DNA of 11,886 bases from Bacteroidetes bacterium UBA955. Lineage in GTDB: Bacteria; Bacteroidota; Bacteroidia; NS11-12g; UBA955. The DNA lies in the NCBI GenBank assembly GCA_002293105.1, contig DBCP01000037.1, positions 1-11,886 on the forward strand, read 5' to 3'. The translations under genes and the position numbers were made by a program. Below the pieces are notes generated by a model. That model was not told the origin of the DNA and ran no database searches. It worked only from the letters and a program-made list of their open reading frames with translations. Positions 1 to 7,657 of this stretch are shown here, piece after piece (position 1 is the stretch's first letter; each line of letters starts with the position of its first letter).

Positions 1-35
1 TTCTGGGGGATTGGTTTCCCGGGGCCGATTTTTGA
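1..35 (+). CDS. possible C-terminal end of a rightward gene off the left edge
   Basis: One forward frame (codons from base 3) reads LGDWFPGADF and then a TGA at 33-35, immediately before the terminator hairpin starting at 35. A stop codon abutting a rightward terminator is what the end of an upstream gene would look like. Ten residues are far too few to recognise a family, and another frame could be the coding one. Confidence 0.25.
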   Translation, partial: LGDWFPGADF

Positions 36-75
36 ACGGGGGCTTGCGCGCAGCGCAAGCCCCCGTTTATTTTTC
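35..75 (+). terminator. intrinsic terminator, 15-bp perfect stem
   Basis: Bases 35-49 and 53-67 form a perfect 15-bp GC-rich inverted repeat around a 3-base loop (GCA, 50-52), followed on the + strand by a T-rich tail (about 66-75). This is a strong rho-independent terminator for transcripts entering from the left. On the - strand the tail after the stem is A-rich, so it is a weaker candidate for ending the leftward operon, although that operon's last stop codon is only about 37 bases away and the stem could still protect its 3' end. Confidence 0.8.
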
Positions 76-103
76 GAGACTGAGTAAAGCGATTTTTGTG
101 GGT

Positions 104-2023
104 TTAATGAGCCGGAATCACCAAGCGTTGTCCGGGTCTCAAACTCCGGGGATTGGTCAAGTTGTTTCGCCTCGCGATGGCCTCATGGGTAACATGGTAG
201 CGTTGGGCAATGCGATAAAGGTTCTCACCTGATTTAACCGTATGCGTAACCTCGCCCCGTTGCATTCTCGGACTGTGGTTATTGCTTGAACTCGTCGTAT
301 TTCTGTTTGTTGTATTTCTGATTGGCGTCACAACATGATTTTTTATACTATCTGTATTGTTGTGAATGGCCATCGCGGTGAGTCCTGTACTATCCACTTT
401 GTGATTTATATGGCTGCTGTCTTGAGCCATTGAATCGCCCAGCGCCACGGCAGAAAAATTTCTAACCAATGATTTCATGCTGCCATGAACGGTACTTTTT
501 AGTGAATGAATGCTGATGGTGTCTTTGGCGTTCACTTTGTTGTAGGCCTGCAACAGCGAAAGGGTAAATAACTGTCCTTGAAGGGCATATCCCGCTGCGT
601 TGAAATGGAGCTTATCGCTGAGTGTGAGTTTGTTGTGATACCAAACATGAAGCGATCCCCATCCGCCCATCGCCTCATTGAGATCATAGAGGGTGGCTTT
701 TTGCGCTTTGGCCATCTTGCGCAGTTGGTTGTTGACATTCACCTGTTGCGGGGGGATGCGGTCGCGACTGCGGGTATCGGGGGCGGTGGTAAGGATGATT
801 GCCGTGGTTGGACTTGCTGCGGCGATATCGGACAGGAATTTCATCACTGCTGGCGTGTATGCTTGGCTATCGAGTTTTCCGTTATAGGCTTCGTTGGTGC
901 CAAAGGAGAAAATGAGGATATCGGGCTTGATGTGGGCGATTTGCTCCACTGTATAGGGTGCTTTGTTGATGAGGTGGGTGAACTGAGCGCCCACAACCCC
1001 GCAATGGTGGTAAACAACGCCACGCTGCTGCAATGGAACGATTTCAAAGCCATAAAAGTTGTAGTGATTTTGGGTGGGTGCAGTTGCTGAAAGCGTAAGG
1101 GTGAAGCCAGTTTGTGGTGCAGTAGCTTGGTAGGAACTCACACCCCATCCGGAGGGATAGAACTGACTGCCTGTCCATTGGAACTCGGGATTGAGCTGTG
1201 TAGTAAAGGAGTTGTTATCGGCCGAATGCCAGATGTTGATCTTTTGCATGTTGGCGTTGCTGAACGTTCCCAGCGCATTGACTTCATTGTATTTTTCGCT
1301 CAGCGTCAATTGAATACTTGATGTGGCACTGCGTGTCCCTGCGCCATATCCTGAAACGCCTAGGGGTTCTGTAAGGCTGCCGGTGAGTGTTTTGTATCCC
1401 GTCCATAAGCCGATTGGTTTCACGGAGACGCCTCTCGGACCGAAGCTTTTGGCCAGGGCATAGGGAAACAGGATTCCGCGACCTGCATTGCCAAAATAGG
1501 ATTGCAATTGCATGCGGATTTCACCGGAGAAATAATCGCCTTGAATATGACTATCGCCGATGTGGATGATGGTGAAGAGGGTATCGGCGGGATTGGTAGA
1601 AGCGGCGGATGTGCTGGCGATGGGTTTCTGCGGTATGGTACGAACCGGGGGTAGGGTACCTCTTTTGGCAGCATTTGTGGGTTGGTTGGCCGGTTGGTTT
1701 GGGTATTCTTGCGTAATGTAATTGAGGTTGTTAACCCGCACATTATGCAATTTTTGCAACGCGTTTTTTAGCTTTGGCGATTCTTGCAACTCGTTACAGG
1801 TAAGACAAATGATCGAACTATCTTCGTGTGAAGGATCGGTTGCGTTGTTGTTGGATGGGTTATTGGTAAGGGATTGGGTTGTGGCTGTTGTACTCGGGCG
1901 ATTGGGGTTTTGCTGTGCTGCGAGTATTTGTGTGAAAGAAAGAATGACGATACACAGCCATTTTAAAGAAAGTGAAAGGCTGAGTGGTTGGCTGATAGTG
2001 GAGGCGTTTTGGTTCTGATTCAT
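104..2023 (-). CDS. secreted SGNH/GDSL hydrolase-like protein with C-terminal LysM domain
   Basis: Predicted 639-residue exported protein. Residues 1-36 look like a signal peptide (hydrophobic LCIVILSF core, then AAQ). A Asn/Thr/Pro-rich stretch (about 37-145) contains CLTC (73-76). The SGNH domain has all blocks: GDSH at 156-159 with nucleophile Ser158, Gly345 in block II, GTNE at 375-378 (Asn377), and DKLH at 470-473 (Asp470, His473). A long, probably beta-rich insert (about 200-330) separates blocks I and II, as in peptidoglycan O-acetyl esterases of the Ape1/PatB type. After a polar linker, a LysM domain (593-637) should bind GlcNAc-containing glycan. The start was chosen because its ATG shares one base with the MBOAT stop (TGATG), which indicates translational coupling, and because it gives a signal peptide; a longer in-frame extension would run into MBOAT coding sequence. 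It probably adds or removes acetyl groups on peptidoglycan or a wall glycan; which of the two cannot be told. Confidence 0.93.
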   Translation of the reverse strand: MNQNQNASTISQPLSLSLSLKWLCIVILSFTQILAAQQNPNRPSTTATTQSLTNNPSNNNATDPSHEDSSIICLTCNELQESPKLKNALQKLHNVRVNNLNYITQEYPNQPANQPTNAAKRGTLPPVRTIPQKPIASTSAASTNPADTLFTIIHIGDSHIQGDYFSGEIRMQLQSYFGNAGRGILFPYALAKSFGPRGVSVKPIGLWTGYKTLTGSLTEPLGVSGYGAGTRSATSSIQLTLSEKYNEVNALGTFSNANMQKINIWHSADNNSFTTQLNPEFQWTGSQFYPSGWGVSSYQATAPQTGFTLTLSATAPTQNHYNFYGFEIVPLQQRGVVYHHCGVVGAQFTHLINKAPYTVEQIAHIKPDILIFSFGTNEAYNGKLDSQAYTPAVMKFLSDIAAASPTTAIILTTAPDTRSRDRIPPQQVNVNNQLRKMAKAQKATLYDLNEAMGGWGSLHVWYHNKLTLSDKLHFNAAGYALQGQLFTLSLLQAYNKVNAKDTISIHSLKSTVHGSMKSLVRNFSAVALGDSMAQDSSHINHKVDSTGLTAMAIHNNTDSIKNHVVTPIRNTTNRNTTSSSNNHSPRMQRGEVTHTVKSGENLYRIAQRYHVTHEAIARRNNLTNPRSLRPGQRLVIPAH

Positions 2024-3519
2024 CAAAACTGGAAGTAGATGAAGGGCTGAACCACATCGTCCTTGAATTGGATGATGATTTGCAATGAAATGAGCACCCA
2101 AAGGATCCATGTGAATGTGGGAAGCCATTGGATTTTTTGGAAGATTCGTTCTTTGAGGTTGGGAGGAAAGAATGCGATGAAAGCGGCTGTCATGATCATG
2201 ATGCCCATTTCCTGTCGTGAAGTCCAAAATCCTACAAAGTCTTTCCATTGCGTATGAAAGGCAATTTGTTCTATGCTAGCAAATGCTGAGCCAAAGGAGG
2301 ATGCTCGGAAAAATATCCAACAGAAACCCACGAAGTGGAATGTGAGGATTGTGCTGAAAATGCGCGAATACCAGGGGTTTGATTTGCTCGGGAAGAGTTG
2401 TAACCAGGCTTTGTGAAATGCGAGGGCCAATCCGTGTGCCAATCCCCAGAACACAAATCGCCAATCTGCGCCGTGCCAGAATCCACCGACGAGCATGGTA
2501 ATGAGAAGGAACAGGTAGGTGTTGAATTCGCCTTTTCGGTTGCCACCCAAGGGGATATAGATATAGTCACGGAGCCAGCTGCTGAGTGAAATATGCCATT
2601 TGCGCCAAAAGACGGTGATGTTACTGGCTGCATAGGGATTATCGAAGTTCTCTTTGAGGCGGTAGCCAAGCATCAGCGCAATACCAATGGCAATATCAGA
2701 GTAACCTGAGAAGTCGAAGTAAATCTGAAAGCTGTAGGCATACATGCCCAATAGGTTTTCGGCGCCGGAGAAATTGGAGGGCAGTTCGTGAACGATATCC
2801 ACGTATTTGCCCAAGTAATCGGCGATGAAGAGCTTTTTTAAGAGGCCTGTAAGGATGCGGAAAAGGCTTTCCTTGTATAAGGCTGCATTGATGATTTGGG
2901 GTGTAAAGATTTGGGGAAGGAAATCTTTGGCGCGAACAATCGGACCGGCAACCAGGTGGGGGAAGAAGGTCATGTAAAACGCGTAATCGCTCACGTTTGT
3001 GGTGGCGGGAATTTCCTTGCGGTACACATCCATCAAATAACTAATTGATTGGAAGGTGTAGAAGGATATGCCAATGGGAAGGAAAAGGTCGTGATCGGTG
3101 AAGTGTGTATGAAGGAGTTGGTTGCAATTTTGAATGAAGAAATTGGCGTATTTAAAGTATAGAAGGAAACTCAGGCTATAACTGAGGGAAAGCCACAATA
3201 GGACTTTCTTTTTGGTGCCGTTACTTTTTTCTATTGCCAGCGCGAAGAGGTAATCGGAAACGATCATCAGGGCGAAGAGACCCAGGAAAGGTCCGCTGGA
3301 TTTGTAATAGAAGAACAGTGAGAAAGTGATGAGGTAGATTTTGCGCCAGGTATTTTTTTGGACGAGGGCGGCGTAGAAGATGAGGAATACGCCGAAGACT
3401 GCGAGGAAGGAGAACTCGGTAAAAAACCAAGGCTCTTTGGTGGAGTAACCAAAAACAGATTCCCAAGTTTTGGGATCGCGCAGCGGGGCGAATATTTGAT
3501 TGATCCAATTAGTATCCAC
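2023..3519 (-). CDS. MBOAT-family O-acyltransferase (AlgI-like)
   Basis: Multi-pass inner-membrane protein of the AlgI/PatA/DltB class, which takes acyl groups (usually acetyl) from a cytoplasmic donor and hands them to an extracytoplasmic partner for O-acylation of a glycan. Counting from the GTG at 3519 (498 residues), the signature FWRKWHISLSSWLRDYIY lies at about 305-322. The catalytic histidine is His349 in GGFWHG. The C-terminus FIYFQF is typical of the family. Many hydrophobic segments begin near residue 35. Two GTG starts are possible: 3555 (47-bp overlap with the upstream gene) and 3519 (11-bp overlap). I prefer 3519 because the overlap is smaller, the N-terminus length fits relatives better, and the upstream bases are AT-rich. 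It is flanked by two SGNH genes and coupled to the downstream one through TGATG, so the three probably form one acetylation system. The acceptor is not shown by the sequence. Confidence 0.93.
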   Translation of the reverse strand: MDTNWINQIFAPLRDPKTWESVFGYSTKEPWFFTEFSFLAVFGVFLIFYAALVQKNTWRKIYLITFSLFFYYKSSGPFLGLFALMIVSDYLFALAIEKSNGTKKKVLLWLSLSYSLSFLLYFKYANFFIQNCNQLLHTHFTDHDLFLPIGISFYTFQSISYLMDVYRKEIPATTNVSDYAFYMTFFPHLVAGPIVRAKDFLPQIFTPQIINAALYKESLFRILTGLLKKLFIADYLGKYVDIVHELPSNFSGAENLLGMYAYSFQIYFDFSGYSDIAIGIALMLGYRLKENFDNPYAASNITVFWRKWHISLSSWLRDYIYIPLGGNRKGEFNTYLFLLITMLVGGFWHGADWRFVFWGLAHGLALAFHKAWLQLFPSKSNPWYSRIFSTILTFHFVGFCWIFFRASSFGSAFASIEQIAFHTQWKDFVGFWTSRQEMGIMIMTAAFIAFFPPNLKERIFQKIQWLPTFTWILWVLISLQIIIQFKDDVVQPFIYFQF

Positions 3520-4570
3520 GGTATTTTGCTGCGTTAATGGTGATAATGGGTGCACGGAAAGGCCGGCCGCGCTTGCGCGGCGGCTTCATGGCCATTTTGT
3601 ATCGGGCCGAGGTCTGTAACCAACCGGCAATGCTGTCCATCCAAACCCTGTACCCTTGAACATCGGGGTGACGGCCGTCTCCGGCGCGGGTGAGGGTGAG
3701 TTTTTTGGTGAGGAAGAAGGTTGCAGAATCCGCGGAGGATTGAAACACTTTGTTGATGCCATGATCCTCTTCCCAATTGGCAGGACCAATCCAAGCATAG
3801 GGAATGCCTCTAAGCTTTTTGGCCAATTGGTTGGCGGCAATTTTGCGTGCTTTCAAATCACGCGCATAGAGCTCGTTCAAGCCAAAAACCAAAAAAATGT
3901 AGGTGGGTTTGTATCGTGCGATGATTTTTTGAATAGTGTCTGACCTGCCGAAATTAAACGTCGTGGCCGAATACCACTCCAATGATAAAATGAGTTTGTG
4001 TCCGTTAGCCTGACAGTAATCGTTCAACGGATAACGCAATCCACCACTTTCAGAATCGCCGATCAGTAGAATGCGGTGTTTGGTGGTGTCGGCAAAAACG
4101 GGCAATTCGTAGGCGGGTAACGAGAAGGGCTTGTTATAGTTTTTTGAGAGGAATGGAATGGTGGTATCTCTCTCAATGGCATTGCCATTGGAATCTAAAG
4201 AAATGGTTGGGATACTGTCGCTGGTAATGATTGCGGGTATCGGTTCGGGTTCGTCCAATGATGCCAACATGGCATCGATGTCTTGGTTGCCCAAAATCTG
4301 TTTGAATTCGAATTGTCCAATTTGTAGGGTTTGGGGACTGCAACTGTAGATGTACAACAATAGCAATGGCAATGAAATACTCAAGCCGGCCCATACAATT
4401 AACCAAGGAGAGGATTTGCCTTGTGAAGTATCAACCTTGGCAGATTCGCCTTGTGTTTTTAGGTCTTCAGAAGAAATGGGATTGGACTTCGTGGACGACG
4501 ACACAGGGCTATTGGGAGTTATGTTAGGGTCTTTGTCCGACAAAGTGGCGCAAAAATACTTCAAACGCAT
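3509..4570 (-). CDS. membrane-anchored SGNH-like protein next to MBOAT
   Basis: 353 residues: a polar, Ser/Lys-rich N-terminus (1-55), one membrane segment (about 56-76), then a domain expected outside the inner membrane. SGNH features are GDSESGG at 171-177 (Ser173), FGLNE at 229-233 (Asn232), and DGRH at 298-301 (Asp298, His301), so the catalytic serine, Asp and His appear present. Single-pass SGNH partners of MBOAT proteins (AlgJ/AlgX, PatB) typically accept the acetyl group and transfer it to the polysaccharide; that role is inferred from context. The last ~25 residues are a basic tail (PRKRGRPFRAP) after the domain; it overlaps the start region of the MBOAT gene. The ATG at 4570 gives a long cytoplasmic tail; a GTG at 4504 would also keep the membrane segment, and a promoter-like TATTTTTG lies between them, so the start is uncertain. 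It begins 47 bp after the GH65 gene ends. Confidence 0.88.
   Translation of the reverse strand: MRLKYFCATLSDKDPNITPNSPVSSSTKSNPISSEDLKTQGESAKVDTSQGKSSPWLIVWAGLSISLPLLLLYIYSCSPQTLQIGQFEFKQILGNQDIDAMLASLDEPEPIPAIITSDSIPTISLDSNGNAIERDTTIPFLSKNYNKPFSLPAYELPVFADTTKHRILLIGDSESGGLRYPLNDYCQANGHKLILSLEWYSATTFNFGRSDTIQKIIARYKPTYIFLVFGLNELYARDLKARKIAANQLAKKLRGIPYAWIGPANWEEDHGINKVFQSSADSATFFLTKKLTLTRAGDGRHPDVQGYRVWMDSIAGWLQTSARYKMAMKPPRKRGRPFRAPIITINAAKYRGY
3566..3581. repeat. GC-rich hairpin inside the SGNH gene, upstream of the MBOAT start
   Basis: GCCGCGC (3566-3572) and GCGCGGC (3575-3581) form a perfect 7-bp inverted repeat with a 2-base spacer, the most GC-rich spot in its neighbourhood. It encodes the basic tail of the SGNH protein. 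In the mRNA it would lie 10 bases before the distal GTG (3555) and about 47 bases before the nearer GTG (3519) of the MBOAT gene, so it could influence translation of that gene. There is no T-tract after it on either strand, so it is not an intrinsic terminator. Confidence 0.45.
4551..4558 (-). promoter_or_regulatory. possible Bacteroidota -7 element at the 5' end of the SGNH-MBOAT genes
   Basis: The - strand reads TATTTTTG, an exact match to TAnnTTTG. No TTG lies at the expected -33 spacing, and the match falls 12 bases inside the reading frame that begins at 4570. If it is used, the SGNH protein would start downstream (GTG at 4504) and the acetylation genes would have their own promoter instead of relying on read-through from the phosphorylase operon. 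Chance occurrence is quite possible. Confidence 0.22.
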
Positions 4571-4617
4571 TGATTTTGGTCGTCTGCGTTAAGGAAGTAT
4601 GAACAACTTTTTCGCAG

Positions 4618-6930
4618 TTAGCTGGCTTTCGCAGTGAATTTTTCTTCACCCGCTTGCAGGTGTAGGGTGGTGTTCCCCAATTCAATGGCAATCGCACAAT
4701 TACCGAGGTTAGAAATCAGATGTCCTTCTTTATTCACTTCGATTTTTACCGGTTCGTTGTTCAGTAAGATTTGGAATCCGTATCCTTCCCATTGTGATGG
4801 ACAGTGGGGATTGAGGTGAAGGGTTTGATTTTTGATGCGCAAACCACCAAAGCCTTGAACAATGCTGAGGTATGAGCCGGCCATGGAAGTGATGTGCAAC
4901 CCATCTTCGGTATCATTGTTATAATTGTCGAGGTCTAATCGCGCGGTACGGAGGTACATTTCGTAGGCCTTCTCGGTCTCGCCAATTTTCGCTGCGAGGA
5001 TGCTGTGAACGCAGGGACTCAGTGAGCTCTCATGCACGGTGAACTGTTCGTAGAACTTGAAATTCTTCACATGGGTATCGTAGTCGAAGTTGTCTTCAAA
5101 GAAATAGAGCCCTTGCAATACATCTGCTTGCTTGATGTAAACACTGCGCAGGATGCGGTCCCAACTCCATTTTTGGTTGATGGGTCGTTGGGCGGGCGAT
5201 AGGTCTTGTACGGGGATGAGTTCTTTTTCTAGGAATCCATCGTGCTGCACAAATACGCCGTGGGTAGGGTCTTGAGGCAGGTACAGATTTTCATGAATGT
5301 GGTTCCAAGCAGCGATTTCTTGCTCATGTTGGAATTGGGTTTTGTTGCAGAGGCCTTGGAATTCGACGGGGTGATTTTGCGAAATCCACTGGGCGCATTC
5401 TGCGGTGTACTGCATACACCAATTGGCGATATAGCTGGTGTACCAGTTGTTGTTGACGTTGTTTTCGTATTCGTTGGGGCCTGTAACGCCGTGCATTTCG
5501 TAGCGTTGTTTGTGGGTGCTCCAGTGAACGCGTTGTTTCCAGAATCGTGCGATGCCTAATAGCACTTCAAAACCACCTTCGAGCAGGTATTGCTGATCGC
5601 CGGTATGTTGAATGTAGTTGTAGATGGCATAGGCAATGGCGCCGTTGCGGTGAATTTCTTCGAAGGTGATTTCCCATTCATTGTGACATTCTTCGCCATT
5701 CATGGTTACCATTGGATACAGCGCTGCACCACCGGTGAAGCCAAGTTTGGCCGCATTTTCAATGGCTTTGTTGAGTTGTTTATAGCGATATACCAGCAGT
5801 TGGCGGGAGATGGCGGAATCGGCGGATACCAAGAAGAAGGGCAGGCAATATGCTTCGGTATCCCAATAGGTGCTTCCACCGTACTTTTCGCCGGTGAAGC
5901 CTTTGGGGCCGATGTTTAGTCGGGCGTCGTCGCCACAATAGGTTTGGTTGAGGTGGTAAATGTTGAAGCGAACGGCTTGTTGTGCTTTTACATCGCCATC
6001 GATGCGAACGTCTGTGGTTTCCCATTTTTTGGCCCAAGCGGCTGCGCTCATTTGCAGGTGGGCTTCAAAACTGGAGGCGCTCATTTTGTCGAGGGCTTTT
6101 TTGGTGTTCAGTTCCAGTGCTTCTGGGGCGTGGTGGAAGCTGCTGCCGGTGATGCAATGTTTTACCAACGTGAGTTTTTCGGCAGCAGCGAGGGAGATTT
6201 CATAGGTGTTGCTGGCGTATTTACTGCGGGTGTTGGCTTTGGCAATTTCATTTTGTTTTACCGCGTTCTTCCAAATTTCGAAGGAGAGGGCATTGGTGAC
6301 TACCCAGCCCAATTTTTTGGTTTTGACTGTGACAAACAGATCATGGTTGTGCACTTCCTGTTTTACTTCATCCCAAAATTTTTCATCGTAGTTGGAATCT
6401 TTATTGACCACATCACCATCGAGGTAGTTTTCTACTTTGATGATGCAATCGCGGTTTGCGGTGATATTGTATTGTAGGGCGCTGTACTCTTTGTTGATGA
6501 GTGAGTAAAAGCGATGTGAATCAATGGTTAGTTCGATGCTGTTGTTCAAGGTAACTACGCAATGTCGGTTGAGCACACCTTGATGCATGTCGAGTTCACG
6601 GTTAAACGATTTTACGTTGCATGAAGCCAAATCGAGCAGTTCGTTGTTTATCCAAATTCTAAGACCGCTCCAATAGGTGGCGTTGAGTACTTTGGCAAAG
6701 TATTCGGGGTAGCCATTTTTCCACCATCCCACACGGGTTTTATCGGGGTAGTACACACCACCTACGTAGGTTCCTTGGAGGGAGTGTCCGCTGTAGGTTT
6801 CTTCGAGATTGCCTCGCTGTCCCATCATGCCATTTCCCAGTGAAAATATGCTTTCTGCAATTTCGTTCATGGCGGGGTTGAAGCCTTCTTCAATGACTTT
6901 CCAGGGGTGGGCTTTGAAATAGTCGATCAT
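4618..6930 (-). CDS. glycoside hydrolase family 65 phosphorylase, probably maltose phosphorylase
   Basis: 770-residue cytoplasmic enzyme of usual family length. GH65 enzymes split alpha-glucobioses with inorganic phosphate and invert the anomer, so maltose gives beta-glucose-1-phosphate and glucose. Visible features: N-terminal beta-sandwich region (about 1-270), (alpha/alpha)6 barrel (about 310-690) with WDTE (356-359), catalytic acid Glu487 in GPNEYENNVNNN, KQADVLQ (600-606), and phosphate-binding candidates Ser635/Ser636 (HESSLSP) and His679 (GLHITSMAG), then a small C-terminal beta domain. The loop HNEWEITFE (416-424) matches what I recall as the maltose-type specificity loop (His413-Glu421 in Lactobacillus acidophilus), which argues against kojibiose or trehalose phosphorylase. 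The ATG at 6930 begins the conserved core MIDYFKAHPWKV; a longer frame to 7098 would overlap the mutase gene. It lies 88 bp after that gene; the gap holds only a near-match to a -7 element (TACCTTTC). Confidence 0.93.
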   Translation of the reverse strand: MIDYFKAHPWKVIEEGFNPAMNEIAESIFSLGNGMMGQRGNLEETYSGHSLQGTYVGGVYYPDKTRVGWWKNGYPEYFAKVLNATYWSGLRIWINNELLDLASCNVKSFNRELDMHQGVLNRHCVVTLNNSIELTIDSHRFYSLINKEYSALQYNITANRDCIIKVENYLDGDVVNKDSNYDEKFWDEVKQEVHNHDLFVTVKTKKLGWVVTNALSFEIWKNAVKQNEIAKANTRSKYASNTYEISLAAAEKLTLVKHCITGSSFHHAPEALELNTKKALDKMSASSFEAHLQMSAAAWAKKWETTDVRIDGDVKAQQAVRFNIYHLNQTYCGDDARLNIGPKGFTGEKYGGSTYWDTEAYCLPFFLVSADSAISRQLLVYRYKQLNKAIENAAKLGFTGGAALYPMVTMNGEECHNEWEITFEEIHRNGAIAYAIYNYIQHTGDQQYLLEGGFEVLLGIARFWKQRVHWSTHKQRYEMHGVTGPNEYENNVNNNWYTSYIANWCMQYTAECAQWISQNHPVEFQGLCNKTQFQHEQEIAAWNHIHENLYLPQDPTHGVFVQHDGFLEKELIPVQDLSPAQRPINQKWSWDRILRSVYIKQADVLQGLYFFEDNFDYDTHVKNFKFYEQFTVHESSLSPCVHSILAAKIGETEKAYEMYLRTARLDLDNYNNDTEDGLHITSMAGSYLSIVQGFGGLRIKNQTLHLNPHCPSQWEGYGFQILLNNEPVKIEVNKEGHLISNLGNCAIAIELGNTTLHLQAGEEKFTAKAS

Positions 6931-7018
6931 GGTATTGGGTATTGTTGCGCTTTGTGGATGAAGCCTATTGTACGATGGTTTATTTTGGTTTCGCTGCGTT
7001 TGTTGGAGCAGAAAGGTA

Positions 7019-7657
7019 TTAAGAAAAGTTGGTGAAATCGAATTCTCCGAGATTAGCCAGATGAATTGCTGCGCCTGGAAGATCTTCTGCGCTGCCAATG
7101 CCTACTGCTTTCATGCCCCCTGAGATGGCGGCTTGAACACCTGCGGCACTATCTTCAAAAACGAGGCAGTTTTCTGGGGCGATTCCCAATAATTCTGCGG
7201 CTTTGATAAAGGTTTCGGGGTGGGGCTTTCCCTGCGATACTTGTGAGGCATCTACGATGGCATCGAAGGCTTGGATTAAGCCCACGCGGGTAAGCACCAT
7301 GTTGGCATTTTTGCTGGCGGATCCGAGGGCCAAAGGGATTTTACGGGCGGCCACTTCTGCAAAGAAGGAAGGCACACCAGGCAATACATCAAGCGGTCCC
7401 ATGTCTTTCACAAGATCAAGATACCATTCGTTTTTGCGACGGAGGTCCTCGTTGAATTGTTCTGTGCTAAGGGTTTTGTTGGCCAGGCCCAAGATGAAGG
7501 TGAGAGAATCAGCCCTGCTAACGCCTTTGAGTTGTTCGTTATCGGCCTGGGTAAGTTCGTATCCATACTCGGCAGCCAAACGGTGCCAAGCCAAAAAATG
7601 AAAATGGGCAGTATCGCAAATTACCCCGTCGAGATCGAGGATGATGGCGGATTTCAT
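7019..7657 (-). CDS. pgmB: beta-phosphoglucomutase
   Basis: 212-residue HAD-superfamily enzyme converting beta-glucose-1-phosphate to glucose-6-phosphate, through beta-glucose-1,6-bisphosphate. The N-terminus closely follows the Lactococcus lactis enzyme: nucleophile Asp8 and acid/base Asp10 in DLDGV, the DTAxxHFxAW segment with Thr16 and His20, and the cap motif EQLKGVSRADSL. Downstream motifs are GSASKN (112-117), GKPHPETF (143-150, Lys144), and FEDSAAG (167-173) with Mg-binding Glu168/Asp169. His20 and the cap motif separate beta-PGM from generic HAD phosphatases. Its ATG overlaps the kinase stop by four bases (ATGA), showing coupling. It supplies the step directly after the GH65 phosphorylase encoded next in the operon, which strengthens both assignments. 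Confidence 0.96.
   Translation of the reverse strand: MKSAIILDLDGVICDTAHFHFLAWHRLAAEYGYELTQADNEQLKGVSRADSLTFILGLANKTLSTEQFNEDLRRKNEWYLDLVKDMGPLDVLPGVPSFFAEVAARKIPLALGSASKNANMVLTRVGLIQAFDAIVDASQVSQGKPHPETFIKAAELLGIAPENCLVFEDSAAGVQAAISGGMKAVGIGSAEDLPGAAIHLANLGEFDFTNFS

Noticed and set aside
431..439. Second GDS triplet (residues 529-531) in the SGNH-LysM protein
   Set aside because: It lies in the polar linker after the complete SGNH domain with no matching Asn, Asp or His blocks; coincidence.
578..1090. 170-codon + strand frame inside the SGNH-LysM gene
   Set aside because: Antisense shadow of a gene with intact catalytic motifs; no recognisable domain.
2024..2248. N-terminal extension of the SGNH-LysM protein up to 2248
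   Set aside because: It would lie wholly within the MBOAT coding region and place a signal peptide in the middle of the protein; the ATG at 2023 is coupled to the MBOAT stop.
3566..3581. Hairpin considered as a terminator between SGNH and MBOAT
   Set aside because: It is inside coding sequence and has no T-tract on either strand.
5944..6477. 177-codon open frame on the + strand inside GH65
   Set aside because: It is antisense to well-conserved GH65 sequence, and its Phe/Val/Gly-rich translation is typical of a shadow frame.
6931..7098. N-terminal extension of the GH65 protein up to 7098
   Set aside because: It overlaps the end of pgmB and has no similarity to the family; the conserved core starts at the ATG at 6930.
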